From: Amorphophallus konjac | Taxonomy: Eukaryota > Streptophyta > Magnoliopsida > Alismatales > Araceae | NCBI GenBank assembly: GCA_022559845.1 | Contig: CM040126.1 | Span: 141,058,064 to 141,122,063, forward strand | Direction: 5' to 3' | DNA length: 64,000 bases | Shown: positions 58,096 through 64,000 of the stretch, piece after piece | Layout of the letters: every line of letters begins with the position of its first letter | Position numbering within the stretch: the stretch's first letter is position 1 | Translations under genes and position numbers: made by a program | The notes under the pieces: generated by a model | What the model was told of the DNA's origin: nothing | Database searches by the model: none | Seen by the model: the letters and a program-made list of their open reading frames with translations, nothing else

Positions 58096-59770
58096 ATGGC
58101 AACCCCCTATCATGTAGAGTAGCAACATCCTATCATACAGATGCATTTTTTGATGAAAGACATGATTTGTTATTCAGATTGTTATGCAGATGCATGTAGA
58201 TGCTATGAATGACATGCTGCATGCTACAAAATGTAAGCAACTCCCTGCTCACAAAATTTCCCCCTTTGCCATACCATGATGTAGATGCATACACTCCCCT
58301 GAATCAGAATTCTCTCCCTAAACTGAAGGAATGAATTCAGATAATATTCTCCCCCTTTGCCATCAACAAATAGGAGGGAAAGTGAATGCAAGCGAAGAGA
58401 AAGAAAGTTCAGTTGACTGGCATTCTTGGCAAGTAGTTCAGAAATTAAGCAACTAAAGCACAGAACCTTCAGTCATATGAATTGAGAAACGGCTTAGAAA
58501 TTGAAATTCTGATTTAAAGGTTATAAAAAAAAGAGAGTTCACGCACTACATTCATTGGATAAGGTAGATGTGCATGATAAAATAATAAACCAGAGTCATA
58601 TTTACATGAGAGATTCAGTTTCAGAATATCTTACCTTAAAAGACTCAGTAAAATATGTTAAGAGAAACCAGGTCATGTATTGAAATTAAACAATTGACAT
58701 CCATGAAATTTCTTTTAAGGAACAACATTTTTGATATTGTTTCATTTAGGGCATTTAGGTACCAAAAGTCTTTTTGCGTAAGGGTATACGTTTATCAGAC
58801 GCCAATACCCCTAGATACTCAACATGGTGGACCATCTTCCCTATGATCAAATTCAATAGAATTGATTGACACCTTTTTGTGTGAGGGTACACGTTTATTA
58901 GACGCCAGTTACCCCCAGGTACTCAGTGAAAACAACCTACTGTTTTGATCATTTTATACAGAGATAGCTGATACACCTCATGACATGAGTGGTGTCCACT
59001 TCTTTGATGGATCACTCAGTTTCTCAGTGATTTACCAGTCATTGCTCTGTCAATGCTATTTCTCAAATGATTTTCAATGTTTTTCAATATCTTTCTTAGC
59101 TGCCCTTTATTTGTTTCAGAATGACTTGTTTAAGGACAATACACATACTTAGCTTCTCTAACATGATTTCAGATGAGTTTTCAGATTTCAGATATAAGTA
59201 GCTTTGTCTGACATGAAATAAGCTACGGTTGAGAGCTTTATCAATTTTCAGCATCCTTATTTACTGATTGTAGTCTTTCAACTCTAAAGATTATAAATTT
59301 TAAACCATTAAGTCAGTCTTTAAGCAATTAAAGTTCTTATGAAAGAAGAAATCTATTTTCTATTGCTTAATATTAGAACTGACTAAAAGATTGCCATACT
59401 GTCAGACTCAATCATTCAGAGTCAAGGATTGAATAGACAGCGTTGACGCAGCAGTTCACCTTAAAATTCTGACAAGACTCCCCCTGTCTATATGCATGCA
59501 ATTTTTGCAAAAGATGACAGATCAGATGATTTTTGAAGTTCATGCTTAATCAGACTATCTTATCGTGCAGTATGACCCATGCAGAAATATAGACATATCA
59601 TGCATCTAGATATATATATGCAATGATGATCATGAGTGCAATAAAAAATTATGAGAGTCATGCATTATCATAAGTCTGTTGCACAATGTTTATTCAATCT
59701 ATCAACAGCAAGTCCAAATCAGAAGTTTATTCAAAGTAGCTCAAAAATTTTATTCAAGTCAACAAAGAGT
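58096..59770 (-). other. Sirevirus non-coding region between pol and LTR
   Basis: No credible gene and no env-like frame. It contains extra polypurine tracts and a duplicated unit of about 60 bp (58767-58826 and 58870-58929), with TTTTTG, GGGTAYACGTTTAT, AGACGCCA, ACCCC and TACTCA in the same order. Confidence 0.7.
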
Positions 59771-62700
59771 TCATTCATTATGCTGAAATTTACACAAGTC
59801 AAGTTCTCTTCTAAAAAATTTAAAATTTTCATTTCCAAGTGACTTAGTAAAGATATCAGCAACTTGTTTGTCTGTTTCAATGAAGTCCAGTTCATATTTC
59901 CTTTTTGTTCATAGCATCTCTTAGAAAATGATGTTTTATTTCTATGTGCTTAGTCCTAGAATGATGAACAGGATTTTTAGCAAGGCATATGGCACTAGTA
60001 TTATCACACAGAATTGGAATACATTCTAACTTTATCTGATAATCATCTAGTTGGTGCTTAATCCAAAGTACTTGGGCAGCACAATTACCTGCTGCAACAT
60101 ATTCAGCTTCAGCTGTAGACAAGGCTACAGTGTGTTGCTTCTTAGATGCCCAAGATACTAGACAGCCACCAAGGAATTGACAATAGCCACTAGTGCTTTT
60201 TCTATCTACTCGACACCCAGCATAATCAGCGTCAGTGTAAGCTAGAAGCTCTAACTCACACCTAGCAGGATACCATAATCCTAGCTCTTGGGTTCCTAGC
60301 AGATATCTAAAAATCCTTTTCACTGCTTTAAAATGATTTTCTTTAGGACTGGCCTGAAACCTAGCACATAATCCTACAGCGAATTGAATATCAGGCCTAG
60401 ATGCTGTTAAGTAGAGAAGGGATCCGATCATACCTCTGTATAATTTCTGGTCAAATGGGTTACCTTTAGTGTCTTCATCCAAGCTTGTAGAAGTACCCAT
60501 TGGAGAAGCTATCTCTTTAAGGTTATCCATCTTGTATTTCTTGAGTAGATCCCTTGTGTACTTGGACTGAGTGATAAACATTCCATCCTTTGTTTGTGTA
60601 ACCTGTAGTCCAAGAAACAATTTGAGCTCACCCATTGAGCTCATTTCAAACTCATTAGTCATTGTTTCAAAAAATTCCTCACACAATTTGGGGTTAGTTG
60701 ACCCAAAAATGATATCATCCACATAAATCTGTACAATAAGAATTTCAGAATGACTCATCTTTGTAAACAAGGTCTGATCAACTACTCCTCTAGTGAAGTT
60801 TTGATCAGTGAGAAACTTGCTCAACCTGTCGTACCAAGCTCTGGGAGCTTGCTTAAGACCATAGAGAGCTTTATTTAATTTGTAAACATGATTAGGGAAA
60901 TCTAGACATTCAAATCCAGGGGGCTGTCTAACATAGACATCCTCATTAATTTCCCCATTCAAGAATGCAGATTTTACATCCATCTGCTGGAGGATTATAC
61001 CTAGGGAACATGCATAAGCTAATAAAATTCTAACAACTTCTAATCTGGCTACAGGGGCAAATGACTCTTCAAAGTCAATACCAAACTCCAGGTTGTACCC
61101 CTGAGCAACAAGTCTGGCTTTATTTTTAACAATATTCCCTAATTCATCAGATTTATTCCTGAAGACCCACCTAGTCCCTATGACTGTTCCATGATCAGGA
61201 GGTGGGACTAAGTGCCACACCTTGTTCCTGTCGAACTGATTAAGCTCCCCATGCATGGCATTAATCCAATGCATATCCTTGAGGGCACAGTCAATGGACT
61301 TGGGTTCAATTTGAGAGACAAGAGCATATGCATTTAATTCATGTTGAATTCTCAGGTGGTCTCTAGTCCTAGGGGGGTCATGCAGATTTCCAATTACATT
61401 ATCTACAGGATGATCTTTAAGATATCTAATGTTAACAATTGAATTGTCATGTGTTTGATTTACCTCCCCCTGAACTGTAGGCTCCTCTTCATTAAGTTCT
61501 GTATGTCCTTCTTCATCCTCGGATTTGTCTGCAGGATCTCCTTCCTTCAAGATTTCACCATTGTCTTCATTCCTGCATTGACCAACGTTAGAATTTACCA
61601 AGGATTCATCAAAAACTATGTGTGGAGATTCTTCAATAGTTTTAGAGTTCAGATTATACACTCTATATGCTTGGGTGTTTTCAGAATAACCAAGAAAGAT
61701 TCCTGGTTCACCTTTAGGTTCAAATTTATCAAGGTCTCTTTTATCATTTATATGAATAAAACATTTGCAACCAAAAACATTGAAATGAGCAATAGAAGGT
61801 TTCTTACCCTTTAAGATCTCATATGGTGTTTGCTGGGTAGAAGGTCTTATCATGACTCTGTTAATTACATAACAGGCAGTGTTCACTGCTTCAGCCCAAA
61901 ATTTCCTTGGTAGACCACCTTCAACAAGAAGTGTACGACCTATCTCCACTAGGGTTCTGTTCCTTCTCTCCACAACCACATTCTGCTCAGGTGTCCTTGG
62001 TGAGGAGTACCTATGGTTGATTCCATTTGACCTACAGAGTTCATCAAACTGTGAGTTTTCAAACTCACCTCTATGATCAGTCAAAATGTTTTCAATTTTC
62101 TGATTTATTTTAACATAGAACTCCTGAAATTCTGAGAAGGCATCACTCTTATTAGATAAGAAATAAACCCAAGTATACCTAAAAAAGTCATCTACCATGA
62201 CAAACCCAAACCTCCTTCCTGATAAGCTGACAGATCTGGTTGGCCCAAAAAGATCCATGTGTATCAGCTCATAGGGTTTGGAAGACAGATTTTCAGTTCT
62301 AGACTTAAATGACTTTCTAGTTATCTTTGATTGAGTGCATGCATCACAGATTTTATTTTCTTTCTTGAAGGAAACTTCAGGAAGTCCTCTAACCATGCTA
62401 TGCTTGATTAGTTTATGCAAAATGGTATAACTAGCATGGCCTAACCTACGATGCCATAAAAATACTAAATCTTCTCTATTGGCAGTAAGACATAGGTTAG
62501 AATGCTGAATATCATCTAGATCTATCATGTATGTGTTATTTATTCTTTTTCCAGAGAATTTTATAATTTCTGAATCAGGTTCAAAAACCTTGCAGCATTG
62601 AGAATTAAATAAAACCTTATGACCCTTATCACACAACTGGCTGATACTAAGTAAATTGTAAGCTAACCCTTCAACCAGCATAACATTATCAATGCAGTAG

Positions 62701-62888
62701 GTAGAAAACTTACCTACCTTACCTGATCCAATGATCCTACCCTTTGTGTTGCTTCCAAAGGTGACAAGGCCTCCTAGCTTTTCAGTTAGCATGCAAAACT
62801 TGGCCTTATCTCCTGTCATATGCCTGGAGCAACCACTGTCCAAGTACCACAAGTTGCTCTCGGCTGCCAGGCATACCTGCACACACAA
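59771..62888 (-). pseudogene. Sirevirus pol: protease, integrase, RT, RNase H
   Basis: A 998-codon open frame (62888-59892), continued after a one-base shift to about 59771 by the usual end VADIFTKSLGNENF. In order: protease YLDSGCSRHMTG (Asp near residue 17); GAG-pre-integrase and HHCC finger LVFLWHRRLGHASYTILHK with CDACTQSK; integrase core with D in HMDLFGPT, D in LTDHRGEFE and E in PEQNVVVERRNR; RT with QMDVKSAFLNGEI and the active site IYVDDIIFG near residue 720; RNase H with AYTDADYAGC, LSTAEAEYVAAG and LCDNTSAICLAKNP. The frame has no internal stop over the main domains, so this is the best-preserved pol in the window. It is joined to the gag part by one TAA at 62889-62891. Confidence 0.95.
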
Positions 62889-64000
62889 TTAGGGCAAAGA
62901 GTTTGGAACCCAAGTCTGATTGGGCTCCAATGCAGATGAAGTGCAAGTAAAGAAAGAAAGCATAGTTTTGGGAATCCACATTTGTTTGAAGCAGTTCTGT
63001 TCAGTGGATTTTCCAGATTTCTTTTTGTTTTGCTTTTTCTTCTTGACTTTCTTCTTATATGCACCAACAGAGTTATTCACAGAATTTTTGTTATTGTGCC
63101 AATGCTTCGGCCAGGTTGCATTCATAAAGTTTTGGCCATGGTAGTTCCTGGGCTGGCTGTGGAAATGTTGGTAATTCCTAGGCATCCGACTACCATACCC
63201 ATTTTCCCAATTTCTGACATAGGGTCTGTAAAAGTGTGTAGGTTGATGAACATACCCTGTATATATCCCTTGAGTTCTAGTCCACCCACGCCCATTAGGA
63301 TAGATTGGCTGTGTGGGATAGTAGGACTGAACTCTAGGTGGATTGAATTTGTTGGGCTGACTTCTGAAAATATTTTGTCTTCCCTGCACCCTTGACCCTG
63401 CTGACCTATTCATAGGTTTTGGTTGGGTCCTTTTCTGTGATGATGGTGGTGAAGACTTTTTGGCATTGACATGGGGTTTGTTTACCTGAACAGGCTGACC
63501 CCTAACATTGGGTTGAGCACTAGAGCTAGGTTTGGAAGTCCCAATTCTACTAGGCTCACCTACTTTCTGTTTGCCCTTCTCCTCTGCATTTAGCTTTTTC
63601 AGATTCAAATTTATCTGTACAGCATTATTAGAATTCATGTTGATCAGAGGTCCTTTCTCCTTTTGTGCAACAAAGGAAATAGTTTTCATTCCAAAGCTTT
63701 TAGTTGCACTAGAGTTGAATCCTAGGCCCTCTCTTCTGAAATTTACCCTTGACCCCAATAATGCATCTAAATTTTCAGATCCTTGGGTCATTTTCTCAAT
63801 TTTTTTAGCTTATCCTCATTATGTTTCTGAACTTCATCAATAGATTTTTTTAACTCATTATTCACATTGAGGACAGCTTCATATTTTTCAGAAACAATCT
63901 TTATCTCATTTTCATAATTCTGAATTTTCAGTTTCCATGCATCAATTTCATTGTCTAATCTCACATTTTCTTCCTTAGAAATTTTCAGTTCTTTATTGAT
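62889..64000 (-). pseudogene. Sirevirus gag, C-terminal part (continues beyond the window)
   Basis: From the right edge the frame encodes a Lys/Glu-rich coiled coil (NYENEIKIVSEKYEAVLNVN, KKSIDEVQKHNEDKLKKLRK). It ends in a TGA at 63790-63788 that overlaps the ATG at 63791 (ATGA); a one-base loss in the A-run is the simplest cause, because the next segment (MTQGSENLDALLGS) is the usual direct continuation. Then come 300 codons of basic, Pro/Gln/Asn-rich sequence (KPMNRSAGSRVQGRQNIFRS) and a KKKVKKKKQNKKK run before the stop at 62889. No complete CCHC knuckle is visible in this part. Confidence 0.85.

Larger units (their letters stand above)
55887..64000 (-). mobile_element. Sirevirus-type Ty1/copia element, 3' part (5' end beyond the window)
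   Basis: The minus-strand element comprises 3' LTR (55887-58079), several polypurine tracts, a 1.7-kb non-coding stretch, pol and the C-terminal part of gag up to the window edge. Copia order (integrase before RT), the gag coiled coil ahead of a VNFRREGLGFN segment, and repeated AAAGGGGGAGA tracts next to the LTR are Sirevirus traits. It interrupts the leader of Athila-2 and is therefore younger than it. No env-like frame is seen. Confidence 0.9.

Overview
The window is gene-poor, repeat-dense nuclear DNA of a flowering plant. I recognise no host gene. Nearly all of it is nested retrotransposons of plant lineages: Ty3/gypsy Tat and Athila types, a Ty1/copia Sirevirus-type element and an L1-type LINE with an RNase H domain. 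A tRNA-Asp primer site, plant mobile domain (PMD) coding sequence and LTRs of 2-3 kb fit an angiosperm with a large genome. The species cannot be named from this.

Layout. The framework is a Tat-type element, 'B', on the minus strand. Its surviving pieces lie at 22525-24457 (second RNase H, integrase) and 36663-46542 (gag, protease, RT, first RNase H). It has been invaded several times. (1) Element 'A', plus strand, runs from left of the window to 22524 and breaks B's integrase. A carries a Pro-rich gag-like frame and a Tat-type integrase but no visible RT or RNase H. A itself was hit by a complete LINE (4271-10247, minus strand, 15-bp target duplications). (2) Athila-1 (24458-36662, minus strand) is complete, with two LTRs, a 5-bp duplication GTATG, a tRNA-Asp primer site and a polypurine tract. 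It splits B's RNase H coding region; removing it with one duplication rejoins the B frame. (3) A 3.3-kb solo LTR, 'C' (38565-41851), splits B between protease and RT. (4) Athila-2 (from 46543, minus strand) cuts B upstream of gag and is itself interrupted at about 55887 by a Sirevirus-type element that runs off the right edge.

The most notable content is in element A between integrase and 3' LTR. On the antisense strand lies a multi-exon gene (16511 to 13955) with a TATA-like box, six introns with GT...AG borders, seven exons that are all multiples of three, a plant-mobile-domain core and a charged coiled-coil tail. A second, truncated relative (18975 to about 17317) lies head-to-tail with it and keeps the 31-codon exon exactly. 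Both are decayed, mostly by in-frame TAG/TAA codons rather than indels.

The coding frames in A, B and the LINE are damaged mainly by stop codons explicable as C-to-T or G-to-A transitions, as expected for methylated, silenced repeats. Athila-1 and the Sirevirus also carry single-base frameshifts. Several LTRs contain arrays of small repeats: a 77-bp hairpin-bearing repeat in A, GCGGTC/GACCGC micro-hairpins in C, related GCGAC/GTCGC motifs in Athila-1, and more than 30 copies of an 11-bp motif in the Sirevirus LTR.
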